A stretch of 7,677 nt of DNA from Nitrosopumilaceae archaeon (GCA_007571225.1 RKRU01000125.1:1-7677); one strand, 5' to 3'; positions 1 through 6,583 are shown, numbered from the stretch's first letter. Notes: generated from the sequence alone by a model not told the origin. Program-made: numbers and translations.

Positions 1-515
1 ACGAGTGTCGCCTTAGTCGTGTGGGTTCGGTTGGTTGTGTTTTTTTTTTGCGAGCAGAGGACGGCGTGCGAGTTTAGCGGGTGGCTCGTGGGCTCGGGGA
101 GGTGTATGAGAGACAGGGGTGGGGGGGTGGGTTCTGGTGCAGGTGTGAGTGTGGGTGCGGATGCAGGTGCAGCAGTCATTACAGTCTCTGCTTTTTCTTG
201 CTTTGAAAATTCCCTGTACTCTGCAATTGTAGAACTACATTTGTTGCAGGCATACCGTCCCTTCTCAACAAGAACAAGTCCTTCTGCAACCACCTCGTCA
301 GGATTCTCATATTCTATATTTGGTGCCCCCTCGTACTCTTTTTCACATGTATTACAAAAGTACTGAGATACCCTACCAGTATCCATCCTACAGAGAGGAG
401 CCAGAAACAGATCTGGACCACCGATATTTGCCTTTGACTGCTGCTCGTCGTCAAGAGATGCCACTACAAATCCTCCAGAACCCCTCAGCTTTTTTGGCCG
501 AAGATCCGCGCTCAT
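1..515 (-). CDS. Zinc-ribbon (two CxxC) small protein, partial at left edge
   Basis: Translating the minus strand from ATG at 515-513 gives 171 residues that stay open to the window edge, so the 3' end is missing. An in-frame TGA lies four codons upstream and fixes the start. Visible features are a basic N-terminus, a segment FVVASLDDEQ (16-25), NIGGPDLFLAPLCRMDTG (30-47), then CNTC (54-57) and CNKC (90-93), which would form a four-cysteine zinc ribbon around a Glu-rich spacer, followed by IAEYREF (97-103). A Thr/Ala/Pro-rich linker follows (114-133). This pattern resembles small thaumarchaeal zinc-ribbon proteins that I know only as hypothetical proteins; the function is unknown to me. Residues beyond about 133 (Ser/Thr/His/Asn-rich, with a lysine run from an A10 tract) look unlike real protein, so a frame change at the homopolymer C7 (121-127) or an early end is possible. 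The CxxC core is well supported; the C-terminus is not. Confidence 0.78.
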   Translation of the reverse strand, partial: MSADLRPKKLRGSGGFVVASLDDEQQSKANIGGPDLFLAPLCRMDTGRVSQYFCNTCEKEYEGAPNIEYENPDEVVAEGLVLVEKGRYACNKCSSTIAEYREFSKQEKAETVMTAAPASAPTLTPAPEPTPPPLSLIHLPEPTSHPLNSHAVLCSQKKNTTNRTHTTKATL

Positions 516-536
516 ACCTATCCATCATAAAATTAG

Positions 537-543
537 AATTTAA
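537..543 (-). promoter_or_regulatory. Candidate TATA box of the zinc-ribbon gene
   Basis: Read on the minus strand this is TTAAATT, followed by more AT-rich sequence (TCTAATTTTATG). Its centre is about 25 nt upstream of the ATG at 515. Archaeal TATA boxes sit about 25-27 nt upstream of the transcript start, so the mRNA would be leaderless or nearly so. This is a position-based inference with no experimental support; the AT-rich stretch offers other registers. Confidence 0.4.
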
Positions 544-903
544 GGTAACCGTTGTCACCTTGCAGGCCGTTCAAATCCCCGTATCCATGCCCGAATTTTG
601 TCCCGCAATACAAATCCGGCAGATCACACACCGAACCCCAAACGCTGCCAGTACATAACTACCAGTGGGCATTTGGCCGAAATTACGCGCTTCAGACGGT
701 TCCGTTCTCTACGACACTGTCCATATGCAACATGCGTACAGCAGGACAGGCAGACAACAAGGATGTAAACCCAAAATTGATTATTGTTGAAATGGAGATA
801 TCGTCCACAGTTCAGTTAATTTTGTATGCATTCCACGGGCCCGGCCCGCCGCCATAATCCATGCTTTCGTCGTCAAATCACATTTCCAACTACTGAAAGT
901 GAC

Positions 904-927
904 GGATATACATATATGAATTAAATT
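904..927 (+). promoter_or_regulatory. AT-rich candidate promoter of the DUF6659-like gene
   Basis: The stretch contains TATACATATAT (907-917) and AATTAAATT (919-927). With the usual archaeal spacing, transcription would begin at about 935-950. That leaves a short leader of 30-45 nt that includes the GGAGGAG at 970-976. Two TATA-like words overlap the region, so the exact box is uncertain. Confidence 0.35.
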
Positions 928-969
928 CAACAACACGCTATTGAACAAAAATGCTAGTGTTATAACCAC

Positions 970-976
970 GGAGGAG
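970..976 (+). promoter_or_regulatory. Shine-Dalgarno GGAGGAG deciding a TTG start
   Basis: GGAGGAG matches the complement of the archaeal 16S rRNA 3' end (AUCACCUCC) and ends 5 nt before TTG at 982-984. No ATG or GTG lies in frame nearby, and an in-frame TAG at 955-957 limits upstream extension, so the site supports the TTG start of the following gene. Confidence 0.75.
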
Positions 977-981
977 TTGCC

Positions 982-1377
982 TTGACGCTTAACAAGGACA
1001 TAGACATTGCAGACTATGAGAAAAAATGCAGGGCCATACTAGAAGATGAGGAGCTGAGATTTGCTGGACTCGTAGGCCCGTCAGGCGAACTGTTGGCGGG
1101 CGGATACAAGGAAGGTGTAGACCCACACATCACACCAGAACAGCACACGATAATAAGAAAAGACCTTGCACAGCGCGTGCAGAAGAGAAGCAAGTTTGAT
1201 GCCGAGCTAGGGCACGTAAAGTATACAGCATCAAGAAGAGAAAATGTTGTCACAATGAGTCTGCCCATAAACAAGAATGTCATGATGATCATGGCCGAAC
1301 CGCACATAAACATAGACAGGTTCGCCTTTAAGATCATAACAAAGCTCGGCCGCCAGTGGGGCGACTATAGTACATGA
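982..1377 (+). CDS. DUF6659-like thaumarchaeal conserved protein
   Basis: A 131-residue soluble protein with no signal peptide or membrane segment. The start is TTG (982-984), chosen because GGAGGAG lies 5 nt upstream and an in-frame TAG lies just beyond. Visible blocks are an acidic helix (DYEKKCRAILEDEE, 11-24), RFAGLVGPSGELLAGG (26-41), a basic helical part with KDLAQRVQKRSKFDAELG (60-77), and YTASRRENVVTMSLPINKN (81-99) followed by MMIMAEPHINID (101-112). The order 'FAG..G..G.L.AGG', 'Y.ASRRE.VV.MS.P' and 'AEP..NID' matches my memory of DUF6659, a family of small proteins found mostly in thaumarchaea and often present in several copies. The alternating strands with a central helix suggest a roadblock/profilin-like sensor fold, which is inference only; biochemical function is unknown. 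The gene is monocistronic in this window and convergent with hel308; an 8-bp-stem hairpin starts inside its stop codon. Confidence 0.82.
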   Translation: MTLNKDIDIADYEKKCRAILEDEELRFAGLVGPSGELLAGGYKEGVDPHITPEQHTIIRKDLAQRVQKRSKFDAELGHVKYTASRRENVVTMSLPINKNVMMIMAEPHINIDRFAFKIITKLGRQWGDYST

Positions 1378-1401
1378 GCTGCACCCGGACCGCTGCAGCT
1401 C
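1376..1401. other. Perfect hairpin overlapping a stop codon
   Basis: GAGCTGCA (1376-1383) and TGCAGCTC (1394-1401) form a perfect 8-bp stem with a 10-nt GC-rich loop. The stem begins at the second base of the TGA that ends the DUF6659-like gene (1375-1377). It could protect the 3' end of that mRNA or slow ribosomes at termination. No U-tract follows on the plus strand, so it is not a classical intrinsic terminator. Confidence 0.55.
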
Positions 1402-1407
1402 CACACT

Positions 1408-1486
1408 ATCACAATCACAACCAATCATCTACAACCATAATCACAATCACAATCACAATCACAATCACAATCATCTACAACCATAA
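1408..1486. repeat. TCACAA hexamer tandem array flanked by an 18-bp direct repeat
   Basis: Five perfect TCACAA units run from 1441 to 1470, and a shorter ATCACAATCACAA occurs at 1408-1420. The 18-bp word AATCATCTACAACCATAA occurs exactly at 1423-1440 and again at 1469-1486, so the array looks like a compound duplication. It lies between convergent genes, outside any coding region. In the minus sense it reads TTGTGA repeats, a U- and G-rich tract about 70-145 nt past the hel308 stop, which could help terminate the replication operon. Slippage should make its copy number variable between strains. Confidence 0.85.
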
Positions 1487-1554
1487 CCGCATCCTGCAAG
1501 TCACTACCACGGCAGCTGTACACAACGTGGCTACAGGCCCGTATCGGCGCAGGC

Positions 1555-3852
1555 TCATCTTACCTGAATCTTGATCGACTTGGCCACGGCAGGCCCGATG
1601 CTCTTGATCGCCGCAATCCTATCGTACGGGGCCGACCGTACGTCATCTGAAGTCCGGATTCCAGCATCGTACAGTGCGCGGGCCCTCACCCTGCCGATCC
1701 CCCTTAGCCTGACCAGTCCGAGGAGCTCTGCCTTTATGCCTGACCTGATCCGGATTCGGAGCTCATCCAGATCCGATGCTAGATCGTTCTTATCTGCATA
1801 CCGCGCTATCTCCCTGAACGCATACGTTATCCACGACGCAGTCTCAATCATCCTGCGCATGTCGCCGGACTCTACCTTCAATATCTCGGCAATCTTCTTC
1901 TCCGACCGCTCCCCGATCCACTCGTACAGGGCAAAGAGTCCGCGCGTGTAGTGGTAGTGGTTCAGTTTACGCAGTTGCTCGTGTTCGGTGCGTTTCAGTA
2001 CTTCTGTGGCATATTGGTAATGTTTGTTCCCTAGGCTCAGCTTTGGATAAAACTCCTCACAGCAGGTGATCGCCTGCAGTAGCCCCATGGTAAACCTTCT
2101 CCCCCGTTCATTCTGTCCAGCGTCGTTGCGCATCGTGCCGTACTTGCGCAATGCGCCGTATCCGCTCACGGGAACCTCCGCATCAGGATCAAAACCATCG
2201 TCGTCTGGAACCATGCGCACCGTATCATACAGGTTCGCAGCAGTACGCGGATTTATGTAAAGGGCAGACACCCTCTTTCCAAATGAGGTTGCCGCGCACC
2301 GCTTGCCCTCCTTTGTCACCATTGAATTGGCTACAAGAAAGTCCAGTACTGAAGAGACGTAATATCTCACGGTGGTCTTGTAGGACTGTTGCCCGCCAAA
2401 CGTCTGTATAAAAAAATTCTCTATTTCAGATATCCGGATCCCCGGGTTCAGTACTACGAGGCTCAGCAGGTGTGTGAGCATCGACTTTTCCTGAATTATC
2501 TTCGAGACTAGTGGTTCTGGAGAGCCCATCACAAAATCTTCGTAGTGGTACTGGGCGTTGCCGCTTGCAGCTATTATGGCCTCGCCGTACCTGTCGTACT
2601 GGGGGCGCCCAGCCCTTCCACAGAGCTGCTTGTACTCCAGTACTGGAATGTTGTCGTTGTATCCCATATCGGGGTTGTATCTGGAGACGCTTGAGATTAT
2701 CACGCGCCTAGCAGGAAGGTTGATACCTGCTGCCAGCGTCGTGGTGGAGGCGAGCAGCTTTATGTTTCTGTTGCGGAACTCCTCCTCCACTATGGAGCGC
2801 TGCTTCTCTGCCAGTCCGGCATGGTGAAACGCCACCCCCTTCTTTACCAACCTAGCAAGATCTTCTTCCAGCTTGGTCGCATCCCTTCCGGATTCTGCAA
2901 CTCTGTCGGTGTGCTTGGGCAGTATCCTCTCTGAGATCCCCGCAAGCCTCTCCTTCTCCTCACTGGTGAGAAGCTTGGAGACGCGGACTGCCGCCTTGAC
3001 TGCGGCAGAGCGGGCGTTTAACCTAGTGGACATGAATATTAGGCTCTGTCCGCCCTCGCCCACCGTCTGGACCCCCAGCGATATGTGTGTGTTCTGATCG
3101 GCATCCACGGCAAAGGTTCTGCCGTCGTTCATTCTCACCTCTCCGGTGTTACGGTCGCACACACCCTCTACAAGCTTGACCGGCCTCCAGCTGCTGCTTA
3201 CCAACCTGCAGTCTAGCCATTCTGCAATCGCGTTGGCATTGCTCATGGTGGCGCTTAGCCCCACGAGCTGGGGTCTGGACTCTCTTGACTTTAATCTTGC
3301 AAGTATGATCTCCAGTGTGGGACCGCGGTATTCATCTGCGATCAGATGGATCTCATCTGCAATTACCAGATCCACATCCCTAGTCCAGTCCACATCGTTG
3401 CGCATGGCAAGGTCCATAGACTCATTTGTTGCAATTATAATGTCGGCCTCCGAGATACGCCTGCCCGTGCTGGGCCTACCCAAGCCTTCGGATGTACGCG
3501 CGGCCGTAATCCTTCTGCGGCGCGGCGCCGGTACCGCGCCGTCTGCACCATCGCCGGCAACTGCAACTGATATCTCAGTCAGAGCGGCAAACTCGGCGTG
3601 CTTCTCTGCTGCTAGCGCCCTGAGAGGACTGAGGTATACCACCCTGTGGCCCCCGCGGGACAGGTGTGACAATATGGCAAGCATGGCAATAAGCGTCTTG
3701 CCGCTGGCAGTAGGGGCCGAGACAAGAATGCTATGCCCCTCAAGAAGGCCTGCCTCGACTGCGTCTGCTTGCGGCGGATAGAGAGTCTCATACCCACGTG
3801 ACTGTAGAAAGGACTTGGCATCCTCGGGGATGTTAAGATCACCTATGTTCAT
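1555..3852 (-). CDS. hel308: Hel308-type DNA helicase (Ski2-like SF2)
   Basis: An ATP-dependent 3'-5' DNA helicase of 765 residues; Hel308 enzymes unwind lagging strands at stalled forks and support recombination-linked repair. Seen in order: YPPQADAV (25-32, Q-motif region), Walker A SAPTASGKT (45-53), DEIH (166-169), SAT (200-202), FMSTR (273-277), HHAGL (343-347), TTTLAAGINLPARRVI (370-385) and QLCGRAGRP (409-417). These are followed by a winged-helix region (about 450-530), a ratchet domain (about 590-690) and a C-terminal helix-hairpin-helix with LRGIGRVRARALYDAGI (716-732), a Hel308 hallmark. It is longer than the usual roughly 700-720 residues because of an Arg-rich insert at about 103-132 and an acidic/polar insert at about 548-585. 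The ATG overlaps the MCM stop by 4 nt (ATGA) and has no convincing SD sequence upstream, so translational coupling to MCM is likely. Recognition as Hel308 is firm; direct fork-repair coupling in this organism is inferred. Confidence 0.95.
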   Translation of the reverse strand: MNIGDLNIPEDAKSFLQSRGYETLYPPQADAVEAGLLEGHSILVSAPTASGKTLIAMLAILSHLSRGGHRVVYLSPLRALAAEKHAEFAALTEISVAVAGDGADGAVPAPRRRRITAARTSEGLGRPSTGRRISEADIIIATNESMDLAMRNDVDWTRDVDLVIADEIHLIADEYRGPTLEIILARLKSRESRPQLVGLSATMSNANAIAEWLDCRLVSSSWRPVKLVEGVCDRNTGEVRMNDGRTFAVDADQNTHISLGVQTVGEGGQSLIFMSTRLNARSAAVKAAVRVSKLLTSEEKERLAGISERILPKHTDRVAESGRDATKLEEDLARLVKKGVAFHHAGLAEKQRSIVEEEFRNRNIKLLASTTTLAAGINLPARRVIISSVSRYNPDMGYNDNIPVLEYKQLCGRAGRPQYDRYGEAIIAASGNAQYHYEDFVMGSPEPLVSKIIQEKSMLTHLLSLVVLNPGIRISEIENFFIQTFGGQQSYKTTVRYYVSSVLDFLVANSMVTKEGKRCAATSFGKRVSALYINPRTAANLYDTVRMVPDDDGFDPDAEVPVSGYGALRKYGTMRNDAGQNERGRRFTMGLLQAITCCEEFYPKLSLGNKHYQYATEVLKRTEHEQLRKLNHYHYTRGLFALYEWIGERSEKKIAEILKVESGDMRRMIETASWITYAFREIARYADKNDLASDLDELRIRIRSGIKAELLGLVRLRGIGRVRARALYDAGIRTSDDVRSAPYDRIAAIKSIGPAVAKSIKIQVR

Positions 3853-6059
3853 GACTTGTTGTAGTATCCTGGCCTCGACTCGTAAATAACTCCTTCATTT
3901 TGGAGCTTCCGGATGTACCTTCGCGCATCGTCGGAGCCAAACTTTTCGGTACCTTCGAGCTCCTTGATAAAGGCGCCCTCCTCGACTGGCTCCTTCTTGT
4001 CCCCCTCCATGCGCTTGAGTATGTCCATGAAGAGCTGTAGCTTTGACACCTCGCTTCTGGGCTTGCCCTGCAGTACGCCTATGTCCACCTGCCCCGTGTT
4101 TACGTCCACACCCGCATCCTCAAGCATGTTCTGCAACAAGTATATGGCCCTGTCTGCGTCCTCTTCTTCCACTAGACCCTTCATGAGCAGGCGCGCGCGT
4201 GCAGTAGCAAGCCTGATGATTCCCTCAAGTTGCCTTGGCGTGACGGGAGTCATGTTCTCCTGTGTGATGTTTCTCATCTGTACATAATAATCGATTATCT
4301 TGTTCTCGGCCTCCCTCGTCATAGCAGGATCGATGCGCTTGGCGTACAAGAGATACTTGGTGAGCAAGTCCGCGTCTATGAGATGTTGTGTGTCCACGCC
4401 AGTCATCGTATGCAGCTTGATTACGTGCCTTGCAATTGCCGTATCCTCCTCCTTTGAGGGTATATCCCGGACCACGAATATCAGGTCAAACCTTGACAGT
4501 AGGGGGATAGGCAAGTTTATGTTCTCGGTAATGTTCCGGAACGGGTCATACTTGCCGAACATTGGGTTTGCGGCAGCCAGAATTGATGTACGGGCGTTCA
4601 GTGTGGCCACTATGCCGCCCTTTGCTATGCTTGCCGACTGCTGTTCCATAACCTCGTGCAGCGCGCTTCTATCCTCGGATTTCATCTTGTCAAACTCGTC
4701 TATTGCGACCATCCCCTGGTCGCCCAGCACGACTGCGCCGGCCTCCAACATCATTATGCCCGTCTTGTCGGGCACCACAGCTGCAGTCAGTCCTGCCGCA
4801 GTAGAGCCCCTTCCAGATGTGTATAGGCCGCGCGGCGCTATGCGGGAGCAGAACTTTAGCATCTCTGACTTTGCAGTGCCGGGGTCGCCCACTAAAAAGA
4901 CGTTGATGTCGCCCCTTATCTTGCTGCCGTCGTCCCGGACGCGCTGGCTAGAGCCCACCATCAGCAGGAGTATCGACTCCTTGATTATTTGGTGCCCCTT
5001 TATGTGGGGGGCAAACGACTCTATGAGCCGGTCGTATATGTCCGGATCTTGGGTCAGCGCCTTTATGGTCTTCTCGTCATCAGGAGAGATCTCCTCGCGC
5101 TCACCTTTGCGCGCCTTTGAGCGGCCTCCCAGAAACTCAATGTTGTTCCCCTCAATGCGCAGGCGGTACAGTCCGCTGCGGCTCTTTGAGATGCCCGTCA
5201 CCTGCTCCTGCTCGACGCGCACTATTCCGGTAAGTACGATTCTGTCGCCGGGCCGTGCATAGTCCACTAGATCCTGCTTTATCATTACATCGATGTAATA
5301 AGGCAGCTGCCCAGGCGGCAGGTCCTCTGGAAGCTCCTGCAGCCTCAGAATCTGAATGTCGATAAACTTTGAGGATTCGGGCTTTAGCTCAAAGTCCCGC
5401 AACTTGCATTCGGGATCGTCGCATATGGCAGGGCCCTTGACATCCATTCCCTTTATGTCAGTTATGTGGGTCTCGTGGCCGTCCTTGCACATGTACGTGA
5501 GTTCCTTTGCAAGCGGGTTGACAACTGACGCCCTCACCACCATGCCAGACACGCTCGTCATGGTTGCAATTGCCTCCGAGTTTATTTTGCGAAGACTCCG
5601 CTCCATCGGATAGTTGATTATGCGGGCCCGTATCTCGTCGCCTATAAGCTCTGCATATTCGTAGAACCGGACCTGCAACACCTCCTTTATGGCCCTCGAG
5701 AACGCGTCAAGTATCACGTCCGGACTGTCGACGAACATAAGTCCGAGATCCCTCTCAGATATTAGGTCGTTATAGTCCACCACTATGTATGGCACGTTCT
5801 TTGCCATCATCTGGTCTATCATGGTGACGTACTTGTGATCGTCGTTGGCGTCACGGAATCCAGACAGAAAGCTGACCACCTTGTCGGCTAGTGCGGAGCT
5901 GGTATAGCTTGGCTGCTCCTGCTCACCACCATCACCATCACCATCATCACCACCACCGCCGCCGCTGCCACGGCCGCCTTCCCCCATACCCGGTACGGCA
6001 CCGTCTGCATCGGGATATTTATAATCGGCGTAGCTGCTACTTGACGCAAGTTTGCTCAT
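3849..6059 (-). CDS. mcm: Archaeal replicative helicase MCM
   Basis: A 736-residue MCM, the hexameric ATPase that unwinds DNA at the replication fork together with GINS and Cdc45/RecJ-type proteins. Residues 1-55 are a Gly/Asp/Ser-rich extension. The N-terminal domain then spans about 56-310 with a zinc-binding region (C191, H195, C213, C218 are the visible candidate ligands) and the OB-fold hairpin region. The AAA+ core shows Walker A GDPGTAKS (391-398), Walker B MVAIDEFDKM (450-459), sensor 1 AAANP (495-499), the arginine finger SRFD (522-525) and sensor 2 TPRQLEGIIRLATARARL (607-624). A C-terminal winged helix (about 668-733) closes the protein. It starts 1 nt after the GINS stop (TAA-G-ATG), with a weak GGAAAG at 6064-6069, and its TGA overlaps the hel308 ATG. 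The start at 6059 is favoured by this spacing; an internal Met25 would remove part of the low-complexity tail. No catalytic residue is missing. Confidence 0.97.
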   Translation of the reverse strand: MSKLASSSSYADYKYPDADGAVPGMGEGGRGSGGGGGDDGDGDGGEQEQPSYTSSALADKVVSFLSGFRDANDDHKYVTMIDQMMAKNVPYIVVDYNDLISERDLGLMFVDSPDVILDAFSRAIKEVLQVRFYEYAELIGDEIRARIINYPMERSLRKINSEAIATMTSVSGMVVRASVVNPLAKELTYMCKDGHETHITDIKGMDVKGPAICDDPECKLRDFELKPESSKFIDIQILRLQELPEDLPPGQLPYYIDVMIKQDLVDYARPGDRIVLTGIVRVEQEQVTGISKSRSGLYRLRIEGNNIEFLGGRSKARKGEREEISPDDEKTIKALTQDPDIYDRLIESFAPHIKGHQIIKESILLLMVGSSQRVRDDGSKIRGDINVFLVGDPGTAKSEMLKFCSRIAPRGLYTSGRGSTAAGLTAAVVPDKTGIMMLEAGAVVLGDQGMVAIDEFDKMKSEDRSALHEVMEQQSASIAKGGIVATLNARTSILAAANPMFGKYDPFRNITENINLPIPLLSRFDLIFVVRDIPSKEEDTAIARHVIKLHTMTGVDTQHLIDADLLTKYLLYAKRIDPAMTREAENKIIDYYVQMRNITQENMTPVTPRQLEGIIRLATARARLLMKGLVEEEDADRAIYLLQNMLEDAGVDVNTGQVDIGVLQGKPRSEVSKLQLFMDILKRMEGDKKEPVEEGAFIKELEGTEKFGSDDARRYIRKLQNEGVIYESRPGYYNKS
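5922..5984 (-). repeat. Trinucleotide-rich tract encoding a Gly/Asp linker in MCM
   Basis: Codons for MCM residues 26-46 are almost all GGN and GAY, giving imperfect GGT/GAT and GGC triplet repeats on the minus strand. The plus-strand frame over the same bases reads as a polyhistidine run and is only a shadow. Such tracts expand and contract by slippage; this one lies in a probably disordered tail ahead of the folded N-terminal domain. Confidence 0.75.
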
Positions 6060-6060
6060 C

Positions 6061-6582
6061 TTACTTTCCAGCCTCCCTGGCAGTTATATGCGTCTCAAAG
6101 CCCGAACACGTACGGTATACCAGATTGTAAAAGGCCCGCTCCTCCACGGTCAGCTTGTCGTTTATCTCAGCGCTCATCTTCATGGAGCTTGCCCTTGCCA
6201 CCAGCTTGTTGCTGCGCCTTCTGAAGAGCTCTAGGAGCATATCATACACACGGTTGTAGTCGCGCTCATCCAGCCTCTTCATATACTCCCTGAGTTTTAT
6301 GTAAAACAGTGGTTCTAGTGCAGGGAATTGCTTTGGACCCACGGTCCTCTCCTTTGAGAGCGCCTGCTTTAGGGCAGTCACCATGTCTGGCATCTTCACC
6401 ATTCCAATGTCGTTCTCATCTAAGATGCGTCCAACCCAGTATGGCATCTTGACAGTCTCACCCCTCTGGCCGGATACATATATTCCAGCCACGCTCACCT
6501 TAAAGTCGTGCCTAGCCTCAAACTCCGCTTCCTCCAGCTCGAATCCGATCGTATGCACGCTACTTAATCTCTCTACACTCAC
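6061..6582 (-). CDS. gins23: GINS complex subunit, Gins23 (Psf2/Psf3) type
   Basis: A 173-residue protein that I assign to archaeal GINS, the factor that joins and stimulates MCM in the CMG-like replicative helicase. A small beta-rich B domain comes first (about 25-62, with VAGIYVSGQRGE and the Psf-like KMPYWVGRILDENDIGMVK), followed by a helical A domain (about 63-165, including PLFYIKLREYMKRL and KLTVEERAFYNLVYRT). B-before-A order is the mark of the Gins23/Psf2-Psf3 branch; Gins51 has A before B. The start is GTG at 6582-6580, supported by GGTGAT (6591-6596) 8 nt upstream and an in-frame TGA close behind; no in-frame ATG is available. It is the first gene of the cluster, and its stop lies 1 nt from the mcm ATG. 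Adjacency of gins23 and mcm is known in Sulfolobus and supports the call. GINS sequences diverge strongly, so the exact subunit type is less certain than the family. Confidence 0.85.
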   Translation of the reverse strand: MSVERLSSVHTIGFELEEAEFEARHDFKVSVAGIYVSGQRGETVKMPYWVGRILDENDIGMVKMPDMVTALKQALSKERTVGPKQFPALEPLFYIKLREYMKRLDERDYNRVYDMLLELFRRRSNKLVARASSMKMSAEINDKLTVEERAFYNLVYRTCSGFETHITAREAGK

Positions 6583-6583
6583 G

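Larger units (their letters stand above)
516..969. other. Long divergent intergenic region, no gene recognised
   Basis: This stretch separates the minus-strand zinc-ribbon gene from the plus-strand DUF6659-like gene and must hold both promoters. The open frames across it (for example 552-857 plus and 781-969 minus) have no recognisable motif, no SD sequence and an unconvincing composition. There is a GC-only patch at about 837-853 (GGGCCCGGCCCGCCGCC) in otherwise mixed sequence. An imperfect inverted repeat (AAGGTAAC ... GTCACCTT) lies at 541-560. A 10-bp word TTTGGCCGAA occurs at 672-681 and again at 493-502 inside the zinc-ribbon gene. I could fold no tRNA, RNase P RNA or SRP RNA from it by eye. 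A small untranslated RNA remains possible. Confidence 0.5.

Noticed and set aside
19..366. A 115-codon plus-strand frame at the left edge
   Set aside because: The opposite strand encodes the CxxC zinc-ribbon protein with clear motif spacing; the plus frame is its shadow.
565..590. A TTCAAATCCC word resembling a tRNA T-loop
   Set aside because: The flanking bases do not form a five-pair T-stem, and no acceptor, D or anticodon arm could be placed upstream.
781..969. A 62-codon minus-strand frame with a hydrophobic N-terminus
   Set aside because: It begins at GTG without an SD sequence, runs antisense across the promoter region of the DUF6659-like gene, and the hydrophobic part is explained by AT-rich codons.
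1441..1486. A possible CRISPR array
   Set aside because: The repeat unit is only 6 bp with no spacers; the longer 18-bp repeat has two copies only.
1374..1574. A plus-strand frame with repeated Ile-Thr dipeptides
   Set aside because: It is only the translation of the TCACAA tandem repeat and overlaps the ends of two real genes.
3146..3781. A 211-codon plus-strand open frame over hel308
   Set aside because: It is antisense to the helicase motifs, with low-information Ser/Leu/Ala-rich sequence and no motif or SD support.
4300..5262. A 320-codon plus-strand open frame over mcm
   Set aside because: It lies antisense to the AAA+ core of MCM, has a Ser-rich composition typical of complementary frames and shows no domain; it is a shadow of the real gene.
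5891..6130. A plus-strand frame with a run of histidines, like a metal-binding protein
   Set aside because: The histidines are the complement of the Gly/Asp codon repeats in the MCM tail; the frame crosses the mcm-gins junction and has no other support.
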